A DNA stretch of 64,000 bases from Elephas maximus indicus (Eukaryota; Chordata; Mammalia; Proboscidea; Elephantidae). The position numbers and the translations under genes were made by a program. Positions 11,621-22,500 of the stretch are shown here, one piece after another (the stretch's first letter is position 1; the number at the start of each line of letters is the position of its first letter). The stretch covers positions 102,482,823-102,546,822 of the forward strand of contig NC_064822.1 in the NCBI RefSeq assembly GCF_024166365.1. Reading direction: 5' to 3'. Below the pieces are notes generated by a model. The model was not told the DNA's origin. It saw only the letters and a program-made list of their open reading frames with translations, and did not search any database.

Positions 11621-12524
11621 TATGTATAGATGTTACAGGACTGACTACAAAGAACAGGCATAAGTCAGATGGGTGTTGCGTTCAAGGAAGGAATCCCCAG
11701 AGGTAGGTTGAGCTGACTTTTAAATGAGGCAAGCCAAGTGACTAACAGAGAGGAGTTGGCAGGCAGAGTTGGAGGGAGGGAGAACAATGGAACACAAGGC
11801 TAAAAGACGTAAATATGTGACATATCTTAAAATGCCCGACCATGTAGTCGGATCCACATTCTGAAAGTAATGTAAAGGTATTAAGGTGGTAAAATAAAAA
11901 GGACTTGTGCCTGATTGTACTGAGGAGTTGGGGAGCTGATAAAGATTCAAACACCCTAGACATCTCATTTGGGAGCCTAAGATGAGTGATGACGTTCTGA
12001 GTCAAGAAATATAATCTGAAAAGGAAAAGAGGTTTGATGGTTTTACAGGAAATGGAAAGGCAGATTATTCCAGTTTGAGACATGCTGAATTTGAGTGGTT
12101 ATAAGACATTAGGGGAAAGATATATAGTAGGGTGTTAGCTATGTATGGCTGGAAATACAAATTTTGGTGTTATCAGCCCAAAGATGGGCCATAATTGGAT
12201 TTGTATATGTCCAATTAGGGTGACCATGGCGGGGGGGTCGGCTGAAGAACACCAATATTTAGTGAACAGAGGAAGAGATGTCAATATAGAAAAACTCAGC
12301 AGTTGCACCGAGAGAGTTAAAAGCAAAATCTAGGGAGTACTGTCACAGAAAATCAGAGAAAATGAGTCCAAGAAAGTGGGACAGATTAGCAGTGTCAAAC
12401 ACCACAGAGATCATACAGGGGAAAGAAAAGTGCATTATAGCATATGAAGATAACTGAGAGTTTTAATGGGATAAAAGGGAAAAAAAGAGGCTGAAATAAG
12501 CTAAACAAGTGAGACATACGGAGA

Positions 12525-12800
12525 TTAAGCACTAAAGGCACTGGCGAAAAAAGAGGCTCCAGGAATTGACGGAGTATCAACTGAGATGTTTCAACAAATG
12601 GATGCGACACTGGAAATGCTCACTCGTCTATGCTAAGGAATTTGGAAGACAGCTACCTGGCCAACCAACTGGAAGAGATCCATATTTATCCCCACTCCAA
12701 GAGAAAGATGATCCAATTATGGGCATTATATCATTAATATCACATGCATGTAAAATTTTACTGAACATAATTAAAAAATGGTTGCAGTAGTGCATAGACA
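12525..12800 (+). mobile_element. RTE-type LINE fragment (reverse-transcriptase region)
   Basis: Runs in parallel with 34104-34360: aggaattgacggagtatcaa, gatgtttcaacaaatggatg, ctacctggccaaccaactgg, gagatccatatttatcccca. Diverged, with frame breaks. An older copy of the same family as the 34-35.5 kb element. Confidence 0.8.
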
Positions 12801-12959
12801 GGGACCTGACTATCACCAAAAAAGAAGAGCCAGGGGTGGAGCACATGCTTTGGACCTGGGGTCCCTATGCTAAGAACCTCCTAGACCTAGGAGAGGACTG
12901 ATGCCAAGACACGTGGAGATCTCCAAGGGATGCTAGGCCCACAGATGTTGAAAGGAGAC

Positions 12960-13115
12960 GAGGATCTTCCCCCAGAGCCAAAAAAGAAAAAAAGCCTTAC
13001 CCTAGAGCTGGTGCCCTGAATTTGGACTTCTAGCCTCCTAAACTGTGAGAAAATAAATTTATTTGTTAAAGCCATCCAATTGTGGTACTTCTGTTATAAG
13101 AGCACTAGATAACTA
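12960..13115 (+). mobile_element. MaLR-like LTR 3' end
   Basis: Contains tttggacttctagcctccta, aactgtgagaaaataaattt and agccatccaattgtggtact, ending ...gataactaaga. This is the familiar 3' end of an MLT/MST-type LTR. Confidence 0.6.
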
Positions 13116-13334
13116 AGATAAAAGATATCTAGACAGAAGATATGTTCATAAGGATAGACTGGAGGTAGGGGAGGCTGGCTGTGGAGAAGATAAAAGAAGT
13201 TGAGCGATGGGGCAAGGTTCCTAAGAAGATGGGAGGGGATTCAAAGCTTAAGAGGTTAGGAGAGGGAGGATGGGGCAGAGAGAAGGATTAGTTTAGAACA
13301 GGCCTCAGTTAAAAAGGCCTCACCGTAGCGGGTT

Positions 13335-13515
13335 AAAAGCTGGCGAAATGGACACGAAAAGAGAGTGTGCAGGGAGAGAGCCGGCTGTTCATTAAAAAAA
13401 AAAACATTAGGGGAGAGTAATTGGGTGTAGCAAGGTGTATACGGGTTTTTGTGTGAGAGACTGACTTGATTTGTAAACTTTCACTGAAGGCACAATAAAA
13501 ATTATTTTTAAAAAA
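13335..13515 (+). repeat. Elephant-type L1 3' end
   Basis: Ends tagcaaggtgtatacgggtt ... gatttgtaaactttcactga then cacaataaaaatta plus an A tail. A second copy with the same end is at 29120-29425. Confidence 0.7.
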
Positions 13516-13789
13516 AGGCCTCACTGTGAGGAAGAAGAAAGAGATGGATGCAGATGCAGATAGGCCTTCTTATTCCCAGCCTAAACCGTTTCAACTTCTT
13601 TCCACGAGTATCTACGTTTGATTATATACGTGTTGCTGTTCGAGCCGAATCCGATCACGTTATGTAGAGCTCATTTAAAAACAAAACAATTACAATGCTT
13701 TGCTTTGCTTAGGACTCAAAAAATGAGTATAAACCCAGCAAGCCTCTGAGATGAGGAGGGAGCGAAATGTTTTTCATTTCACCTATCAC

Positions 13790-14420
13790 CTCTGCTGCTC
13801 CCGCAGACCCGACTGCCCCCGTGAAACCTCCGAAGGGGCGGGGGCGGGACGAGCAACTAGAAACACCCAGGGCTGGAGGTATCGCTTTCACACCCGTCTC
13901 CGGGCGAACACCGCACCGCCAAGCCGAAAGGGGGCGGGGCCCCACCCTGGTCCCCTTGGGAAGGTGGACACGCCGTCCCGACCACCGCAAATCGCCTCAT
14001 CTGCAGCCGCGCAGCAGGGACCGTCAGCAAAGCCAAACGTTGAGGCCTGGGGTGCGTGGGGCGAGCCCCTCCCGGGAACGCGGTCCCCAAGACGCCGCTA
14101 CCCTGGACACCGCTGCGCCGCCCTCAACACCGCCCGCCCTCGCCCCTTCATCTCACCCGGGACCCACGGTCGCTCCCCTCTTCCCCCTAAGCAACCCCAT
14201 AGGCCTCCTCGGCTCCTCCAGCCCCGATAACCGCAAAGTGTGCACAGCTCACCAGGCCGTTACCCACCGCACGGCCGCCGGATCAGACCAGCAGCTACTC
14301 ACGCTGGGCCCCGCCTTCTAGGCTCTCCCAGAATCCCGTGCGTGCCCTTGCCCCGCCCCCTGGAGCCGGGGCCCGAGCGTGCGCAGAGAGTCAGATGCGG
14401 GAAGCCTTACCTGTGGGACA
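13790..14420 (-). promoter_or_regulatory. CpG-island promoter of RPAP3
   Basis: A GC-rich, CpG-dense block with no SINEs, next to the inferred first exon. It has GC boxes (ccccgccccc at 14351-14360; ggggcgggg runs near 13835-13940), a ZNF143/Staf-like core tcccagaatccc at 14326-14337 and an NRF1-like gcgtgcgcag at 14377-14386, a typical set for a TATA-less housekeeping promoter. Long open frames across the island (e.g. 13767-14321) follow from GC bias. CpG promoters can be bidirectional; no plus-strand gene is recognisable. Confidence 0.7.
14303..14345 (-). other. RPAP3: RPAP3 non-coding first exon (5'UTR), approximate 5' edge
   Basis: Inside the CpG island the minus strand has a strong donor, CCCAGC|gtgagt, at the 14302/14303 boundary; the next acceptor on that strand that leads to the start codon is at about 10.0 kb. 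The upstream edge is inferred from the GC box and ZNF143-like site around 14326-14360 and is only approximate. A second usable donor (GGCCTG|gtgagc) lies about 50 bp further downstream in transcription. Confidence 0.55.
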
Positions 14421-15394
14421 AACTTAGTGAGTTTGAGAAAAAATGTGACGCTTAGCTCAGCTTCTAGTATGACTTATCTTAACGTGATATAACCCAAAAA
14501 CTGCAGGGTCATCCTGTCACATTCTCACTTCCAAAATAATAAAGTCTTGAGTATCCCCCTGTTGTTGTGGGGTGCAGTCTGTTCCGACTCATGAAAAACC
14601 AAACCCGTTGCCATCGAGTCGATTCTGACTCATAGTGACCGCATATGGCAGAGTAGGACTGCACTGGATGGGCTCAAACCACCAATTCGGTTGGCAGCCG
14701 AGCGCTTAACCATTTGCGCCACCAGGACTCCTCCAGGACCCCCTCAACAATTTTATCCCCGATACTTGCTTTGTGGTGTCTAACGATATGTCATTCACCT
14801 AAAAATCCTATGCTCTAGTGACTCCCCTGTCTTGCTCATTTGACTGAGCTCCCCTGGGGAAGGGCAAGGAGGAGGCCCTGTTTCATCCATCTGCGCAATG
14901 TGACCTGCTTGAAGTATCCGTTCAATCCTGGCCTTTTCCTAGCATCTGAGTCCTAAAACATGTGTTTACAGGTTTGAGAACTCGTCTTACATACCTCCTT
15001 AGCATTTCTTCTTCCTCAGTTTGGTCCATCTCTGCAAGCGCAGAAGATGCATCCATAGGAGTCGTTGTCCTCCTTATCTGTGTGGTCGGGAGGGCCTGGT
15101 TTGTGCGAGTGGGAGAGCACCAGTCTTCATTTACCACCCCCCCCCCATAGTCCATGTGTGATGCTCCTTCTACCCTTCAAATCATAGGTGCACCAGCAAG
15201 AATTCTCTCTCCCTATTGGTTAGAGAGATTTGTTAAGTCACCAGGGACTTCACCAAGATAACGCATGCTTCAAGCCATCCTGAAGAAACCCTGAAGCCTC
15301 AAACACTACTCTTATCTCTACTCAAGACCTCCATGGAAAAGACAGGGAGACCAACAATTGAGAAGGGTGGGAATGAAAAGAAGAGACACATTTC
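14421..15394. other. Intergenic space between ENDOU 3' end and RPAP3 promoter
   Basis: About 1 kb. Contains one SINE (14559-14735), a C9 run near 15138 and a coding-like minus-strand segment (14995-15085) listed under findings. Nothing else recognisable. Confidence 0.6.
14559..14735 (-). repeat. Afrotherian SINE inserted into an older SINE start
   Basis: A short minus fragment (tgttgttgtggggtgcagtc ... ccgactcatg) is interrupted at about 14592 by a fuller minus copy (aaccaaacccgttgccatcg ... gcgccaccaggactcc). Confidence 0.8.
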
Positions 15395-16424
15395 AAGTTT
15401 TCTCAAATGACTTTATTTGGAGACTTGAATTAAATCGTATGTTCAAGCCTGGCTCTGGGACGTCATCTGGTTCCCCATGGGGTCAGGGGAGAAATGCATA
15501 ATTGAGGTTGAGATAAGGAGCCCCGGTCTCCCAGGTCTCCCATTCTGGAGTCCGTTTGAAGCAAATTATGGCTGTTGGATAAGGCTTAAAACAATTATGT
15601 TAATAATACCAAGCTATAGGTTCCTTTCTTCTTCTGATGCTAAATCTTCTTCCTGTGAGTTGAACTCTTTCAAAAAATTATCCAGGATCAAAACCCAGCT
15701 CTGTAGCTGCACAAGGGGGAAGCTCCTTGATGCAGATACTGAGCTGGCAACAAAAGCACTCAGGCCTGGAGAGGTCCTCCCCTCCCCAGCCTACACACTC
15801 AAAATAGCCCTTTACTCTTCTCCGTCCCACATCAGAGTTCCCCCAGACCCTGTCTCAGAAGATCTAACCCCAAAAAAGATTAAATCCTCACTGCTTGGTT
15901 TCCATGGCCTGATTTCTTTGAGACCCCCAGCAAAGGGGGAGTTGTAGTTTGTAGAGCTGTATACAATAACAGCCATTATAGTAACCTTGAATTTCTATCA
16001 GCCGTTCTTCCTGAGAACAATTGAAAACCCTTTCAAAGTAATAATATCAAGTTTGCCCTCTCACCAACCCCAGAAAGAGGAAAGGGAGAAATTCTCTTTT
16101 CTTTACATGAAAGGGAAACGTGGCCTAGAGAGATAAAAGGACATGTTCACTGTTCCAGTATACATCAGGGCAAAGAGCTATCGAGGGTTCCCACCTTCTG
16201 TCTAGATTCTGGTTCTTAGCCTATGTTGCCAAAATGCTGGAGCACAAAGATTTGACTTTCTCTGCATTTTTCTAATTCATATCTTTTTCCTCTTTCCCAT
16301 ATGGGCATTTCTGGATTGGAGAATCCATCTCAGTAACCCAGTCCCCTCCCTCCCCTCTCCAGCCCAAAGCAGATAGCCCCCGACTCCTGGGAGAATCCTC
16401 ACTGCCCTCATGCCCCTTTCTGGC
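15395..16424 (-). other. ENDOU: ENDOU 3'UTR
   Basis: Follows the stop. The first canonical AATAAA on the minus strand is at 15417-15412, with a T/G-rich element (gaaatgtgtctcttc) downstream, so cleavage is inferred near 15395. Confidence 0.65.
15412..15417 (-). terminator. ENDOU poly(A) signal AATAAA
   Basis: The plus strand shows tttatt. It is the only canonical signal in the kilobase after the ENDOU stop and is followed by a U/GU-rich stretch. Confidence 0.65.
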
Positions 16425-16554
16425 TCAGAGTTCTACTAGGTGGAAGACACCACATAGGCCGTGGCGATGTACTTCTTGCCATTTCCATAGGTGGACTTGT
16501 TCCAGGTATAGGTCTGGATAGCCAGGGGATACCCACCCAGGCTTAACTGGCACC
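16425..16554 (-). CDS. ENDOU: ENDOU last coding exon, with apparent +1 frameshift
   Basis: The exon starts in frame ([18 protein letters not shown]). Then the sequence TGGAAACAAG has one base more than the family codons need, so the frame reads [15 protein letters not shown]... to a TGA at 16425-16427. Shifting by one base restores [20 protein letters not shown] with a TAG at 16436-16438, exactly where the family ends. Either a real lineage mutation or a homopolymer sequencing or assembly error. Confidence 0.85.
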
Positions 16555-19500
16555 TGTGGGAAAAGATCACCAAATCATAGGGGCTCTCCACTTCACCCTG
16601 GCCCTGGCCCCGGCTGGAGGGATTAACCCCAACCCAAGCAGAAGGGGTTCCTCCTGTTTTAAAGGGGTTTTAAGAAAGAACTGCCACAGGTTTTCTCAGC
16701 CACAGGCAAGGAGCCCTTCCAAAATCTGTGTCTCATTTTTCATCTTCTTAAAGAACACTGCTCTTCATCTTTCCCAGAGCAGTACTCCAGAATCCTAAAA
16801 CCTCAGATTCTAGGGCTGAAACCCTCCCCACAAAAAAAAAAAAAAAATTAAATGTCTGCCTGGAGCTACAGAAGTGGTAGGTCCCAGACACCCTAAATGT
16901 TAAACCCAGAAGAGGCCTCCAGAATACGAGGCCCAGTGGTTCCAAACGGTATTCCCTGGGGCTCCAGGGCTCTCCAAGCTGACTTGGACCACATGGACGT
17001 GACTTGGAGGCCCAACTCCATTTCTACCTGTTTTACATAGTAGGGTCCTGCAGCAGATTCTACTTGGGGGAACAGGGGCGATGGTTCTGCTGCTAAGATG
17101 AAGTTTGGCGGCCACTGTCTAAATCCAACAACTTCATTTTCTAAGTGATAAAACTGGGGCCCAGAAGATGATTTGTCCACGCCCACACAGCCATTTAGCG
17201 GCAGAATCCAGGTCTCTGGAATCTCCCCTGGCCGAGGACAGCCCATGGCCCCAGCCCCACTCTCTAAGCCTGGCTGGCCCAGTACTCACACTTTGCCTGG
17301 CCTGGCGATAAAACACAGCGAGTAGAGCGCAAACTCAAACTCGGGGCTGCTGCCGATGAAAGCGGAGCCCACTTCCTTATAGTAGCCGTCCCAGTCAAAC
17401 TGCATTGCCAACACATCAGGGTAGGAGTCCCACTGCGGAGAGAAGGGCGGCGAGGGGGTCTGGTGACTCCCACAAGGTGGAGTCAGGCAGGCAGGTGCCA
17501 AATATAACAGTCAGCCACTCTTTGTTGAGGGCCCACAGGGGGTTTGCGTGGGCTCTCTGAGGTGACTGGATTCTTTCAATAGAGGAAATGGTCTGCCCGG
17601 CTAAAGTGTCTGAGCCCCGCTCGGTGGACCCTGTGACTGGAGCTGCTGGTGCACATCCACCAGAGAGGCCAGAGTCAGCATCCACACAACCCATCCCAGG
17701 GAGCGCCTCACATTGGAAGGCAAGGACAATTTCTTGCCCCCAACTCATTTCTTAGCACAAGGCAGCAAAGGTTTCTTTTTTATAAACTGTATGGTGTTTA
17801 ACTCAGAGTAGCCAGGCTGAAGCTTCCGGATGACTGACCATACTAAGGAAACTCAGACAGGTAACAGACTTTGATTCTCCCCTCTGAGAGTCCTACCCTG
17901 CCCCTGCCCTCCCACCCAGAAATGCTGCCCTCTGCCCCTGCCCCCTGCAGTTCTCCAGCCTTCACTATTTGGAAGGGAATCCCAGTGTCTTGGCTGGTTA
18001 AGCCTACTCTCCAGAGATGGGGAAGTCGGATTCACAATCCCCATTAGGCTACCGATGAGAGTTGGGTGAGAGACAAGCCTTACTTGTCAGTTCCACGACT
18101 GTTTGGAACACGGGAGGAGGGCAGAAAGTCTGGGCACTAAGAAGGTTTTCCCAGGCCAAGAGGTCAGGGTTCAGCACTCACGGGCCCATCATAGATGTGA
18201 CTGTAGTAGTCAACCAGGCCTTCCTTCTCCTGCAGGTAGAAGCGGATCCAGTTGTGGAAGCCAGTCACCTTGCCTTTTTTGACTTCACCTATAACAACGA
18301 AGAAGTCCAAGGTGGGTGATCGGTGCTTCCTTCTCTACGCTTACCCTCTAATCCCTCCCACCCTACACCAAGGCTGTCTCCATTCTCCAAGCCTCTGACT
18401 CCTAGAATGACCACCTAACCTTCATAGGTTGGAATCCCGCCTCTGACTCCCCAGAGTCCCTCCCATTCCTGTCTCTCACACTTCTCATCTCAAGCTCTTG
18501 GGAGAATTCCTGTCTTTATAGTTTGCGTAGTTTATAGTTTACTCTCTGCTAACCATGTTGACCACACTGGGATACTCCTCTCAACCATTTCTCTAGGAGC
18601 CAGCCAGAGTTGGTGGGAGCTTTATGGGGTGGGATGGTGGGAAGAAAGACCTTGGCCCTTCTGGGAAGCAGCTTACCAAGCACTGGAGGGAGAGGACTAT
18701 TCAGAGGCAGACAACCTCGCCCCTAAAACTTCTCCTGTCCTAGACAGATCCGTTGGGAGCCCCAGTATCTGGTATTCTTTCTCTTTACATACTCCAGAAG
18801 ACACTGTTCCTCGGAATGGCTGCTCAAACACCTCCCTCTTGGTCTGGGAACGGAAGTGTCCCTCCCTGCCAGCGGGTTTGGCTGCTGATACATCAGTGCC
18901 CAATGCTGCCCTGCTCCTGACTGAAGTGGTTTCTCTTCATCCCTCTACCTCCAACTCTCTACTTCCAAGCAGAGTGATCCCACCTGAGAAGACGTGTTCA
19001 AAGCCACTTGAGTCTCCTTCTTCATTGCCTCTTGAATAAAGTCCAAACCACATGTTCTTCAAGTCATTGACAAACTCTTGCTCCGAGCTGTAGCGATCTG
19101 GGGAGGGGAACACAGAGGACTTAGGAGAGGGGACACCTACCCCAGGTCCTGGGAAGCAAGGAAGAGCTATCTGCTCCGGTACATCAAGAGACATATGGGT
19201 TCAATCAACAAATGTATTCAATTATTCATTCAACAATGACCTACGGGGCATCTATTTTGTGCCAGGCCCAGATCTAAAGGCCGGGAATTGAGCAGGGGAT
19301 AACAAGGACAAAGTTCCTGTCTTTATAGTTTACATTCCAGTGGAGGAGACAGATAATAAACAAGCAATGCATAAATAATATGGTATCAGATAATTGCTAT
19401 GAAGAAAATAAATTGGACTAGTCCATAATGGGAAGCCCTGGTGGTATTTTTTTAGTCCATAATGGGAAGCCCTGGTGGTATAGTGTTTAAGTGCTATGGC

Positions 19501-22500
19501 TGCTAACCAAGAGGTCGGCAGTTCAAATCTGCCAGGTGCTCCTTGGAAATTCTATGGGGCAGTTCTACTCTGTCCTATAGGGTCTGTATAGGGTTGCTAT
19601 GAGTCAGAATCGACTCAATGGCAGTGGGTTTGGTTTTTTAGCCCATAATGACAGGGTTCTTCTAGAGAAGAAGATCAGAAAGTCTTCTCTTTCTGAGACC
19701 TGAATGATAAGAAGTCAGCCACGCAAAGATCTTGGGGAAGATTCTTTCACGTAGACAGAACGGCAAGCACAAAGGCTTTGAGGCAGGAATGAGCTTGGTG
19801 TTCAAATAACTGAAAGAAGGTCAGTGTAGCTGGAGCATAGTGAACAGGAGGGGAGAGTAGTAGGAAAGGAGGCCCAGAATAATGTGTGGAAGGCACAAAA
19901 GAAATACCACATATACTCCCTCCTTTCAAAAACTTAAAATACAACTGGAAAACAAGACTAAATATATGCAACAGAATGGAGAGTGATTTCACAAACTGAA
20001 TAGTTACCACTTACTAGACACTTAACTGTGTGCCAGGCTTTCTTCTGGGTGCTTTACATGGATTAATCCTAAAAAAACCACATTTCACAGATAAGACTCA
20101 GAAAGGTAAAATAGCTTGTCCAGGGTCACACTAATGGTAGGTGGCAGAGCCAGGAGTCAAACCAAGTCTCTTTGGCCCAAGGCCACATCCCAAACCCTCA
20201 GCCTGCTGAAAGCTAGCTGTGAGCTGGGGTAAGGGGACAGCTTTCATAAATGTGGTGGGATGTGGACTAAATGGTATTTGAGCAATGAGAGAGTCGAGAA
20301 GAGGGTGCAACAATAGTGTGGGAACCCTGGGTTCCAGCCCCGGCTCTGCTTCCAACCTCCTTTGTGGCCTCACACAAGTCACCTTAGCCTGTCTCCATTT
20401 TTGTGATTTGAAAAGTGAAGGGAAATGTATAAAACATCAAACCTGTTGCTGTCAAGCCAGTTGTAGAACTGCCCCATAGGGTTTCCAAGGAGTAGCTGGT
20501 GGATTTGAACTGCCGACCTTTTGGTTAGCAGCCAAGCTCTTAACAACTAGACTACACAGCCAGGGGTCCGAAATGTATAGAGACCAAAGTATGTTAGTGG
20601 TTACCAGGGGTGAGAGGGAGGAGAAGAGGGGGAGCCACTGTTTAGTAAACAGTGAGTGTTCACTTATGGCGATAGGATATTTGGCAATGATTGTGGGTGA
20701 TGGGTGCCACAACATCATTAATATAATTGCTATCACTAAATTGTACACCTGGAAAATGTTGACTTGGTAAGTGTTGTGTTATGTATTTTTTACAACAATT
20801 TATAAAACTATATTTAAAAAAATAAGTGGCACACACAAAAGGAAAAAGAAAAATTGAAGGGCTCACTCTAGACCTCCAAGATTCTCTCCTGGTTTTACTC
20901 CAAAGAGAACACCAGGGGGCAGTACAGGATTGCATCCTTTTCATAGGGCCGGCTGTGTGCCCCTTGCTTCACGTACAAACAGAGCCTTGTTAGCAACTCT
21001 AAGGAAGGCCTGCAGCAGCTCTGAGCAGAGGCGATCCCACTGCCAGTGACTGAAGACCTGCAGAGCGCAGCCCTGAAACACAGCCCAGCTGCCTGGAGTT
21101 CGGGAAAGGAATCCGGAGGACACTAACAAACACAACCCGGTGCCAAGAAGTCCCATGGCCAAAACCTTTTTTGGTCTGATTTGAATGTATCTGGAGTTGC
21201 TCCAGCCAGAACCCTTACCGGTAGAACTTCCCCCTCTGAACCTTTGTTGATTTTCTGTTGCTGCTTCCCTAGTAAAAATGTGGAGTCAACCAACCACCTT
21301 CCTGAACTTAGTGCAGGAAGAGGGAGTAAAATCAGAGACTCTACCTGCCTAAAGTGGTGCTGACACTGGGATCAGCGAGGGGGTGGAGAAGTGCCCTGGG
21401 ATGGGAGTGGGCGTGGTTCAGGACCATGGGGAGGATCCTGAGACAGAAGCTGGAGTCTACTAGTAGGGAGGAAAAAAAAAAAAAAAAAAAAAGGGAGGGG
21501 GCAGGGTTAAATGGGACAGCTAAGATCAAGGCAAAAGATGGAGTGATTTCCAAGCCAGGCAGACAATCTTTCAACTCCTAATTGGGTCCATAACCTCCTC
21601 TGGGCTCCTCTCTGACCTCCTCCCTGATCCTTCCCAGAGGTACACTGACCTCCAGGTAGTCCCTACTGTTTCCCCACCAGCTGTCTTAACCTCCCCCCCA
21701 CCATGGAGATGCCAGGGGTGCCTGGCTCTCCTGCAGATAGACCTGAGCCCTCCATGCTGCCTCATGGCACCTGGGATGGCTCACTCACTCTGGTGGTGGA
21801 GAAAGCCGTAGAGTTCCTTCATGACGGCCGTCTTCATGATCTCCCTGAGGAAGGCATCCTGCTCAGCCAGCTGCTGGGCACTGAAGTGCTCCCCGTGGCC
21901 TGTCGCCCGCTGGTAGTTGTTGAGGAGGTTGATGAAGGCAGCATAAGTTGGTTTAGAAAACAGCTTCTCATTGACATAGGTGAAAAGCCTGGGGGAGGTG
22001 GAGGGAGACTCACTGACACACCTGAATATGGAACAGAAACTACTCCAAGAACTTCTGGGTGGGCCAGGGTAGCTTCAGGAGCAAAGCTGAGGGCTTTAGA
22101 TACTCTTGATGGCTACTCATGAGGTCATTCTTTTCTTCTATTTCGTCCCTTGGAAGGTCACTTCTATCATCAGCCTGGCCAATCACAGAAACCCTCCCAA
22201 CTGTATACCCTCAATCCCTCAAGATGACTTTATTTATCTCTGGGGGCCTATTTTTTCCTCTTCCTTTGATTCTGCCTGATTCGAAGAGAAAAGAAAAAAC
22301 TTAAACCAAACTTGTTGCTGTCGAGTCGGTTCTGACTCATAGCGATCCCGTAGGACAGAATAGAACTGCTGCATAGGGTTTCCAAGGAGTGACTGGTGGA
22401 TTTGAACAGCCAACCTTTTGGTTGGCAGCCAAGCTCTTAACCACTGTACCACCAGGGCTCCAAAAGAGAAAAGAAATAAGGCAGAAAAAGCGTCAAGGAT

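Larger units (their letters stand above)
10010..14302. other. RPAP3 intron 1
   Basis: Non-coding. Holds a hAT-type MITE relic (about 11395-11620), an RTE LINE fragment (about 12525-12800), an LTR 3' end (about 12960-13115) and an L1 3' end (about 13335-13515). Open frames at 10417-11004 on both strands are GC-rich shadows without splice or homology support. Confidence 0.6.

Noticed and set aside
13767-14321. 184-codon plus-strand open frame in the CpG island (and overlapping frames)
   Set aside because: GC-rich composition removes stops; overlaps the RPAP3 promoter and first exon; no recognisable protein.
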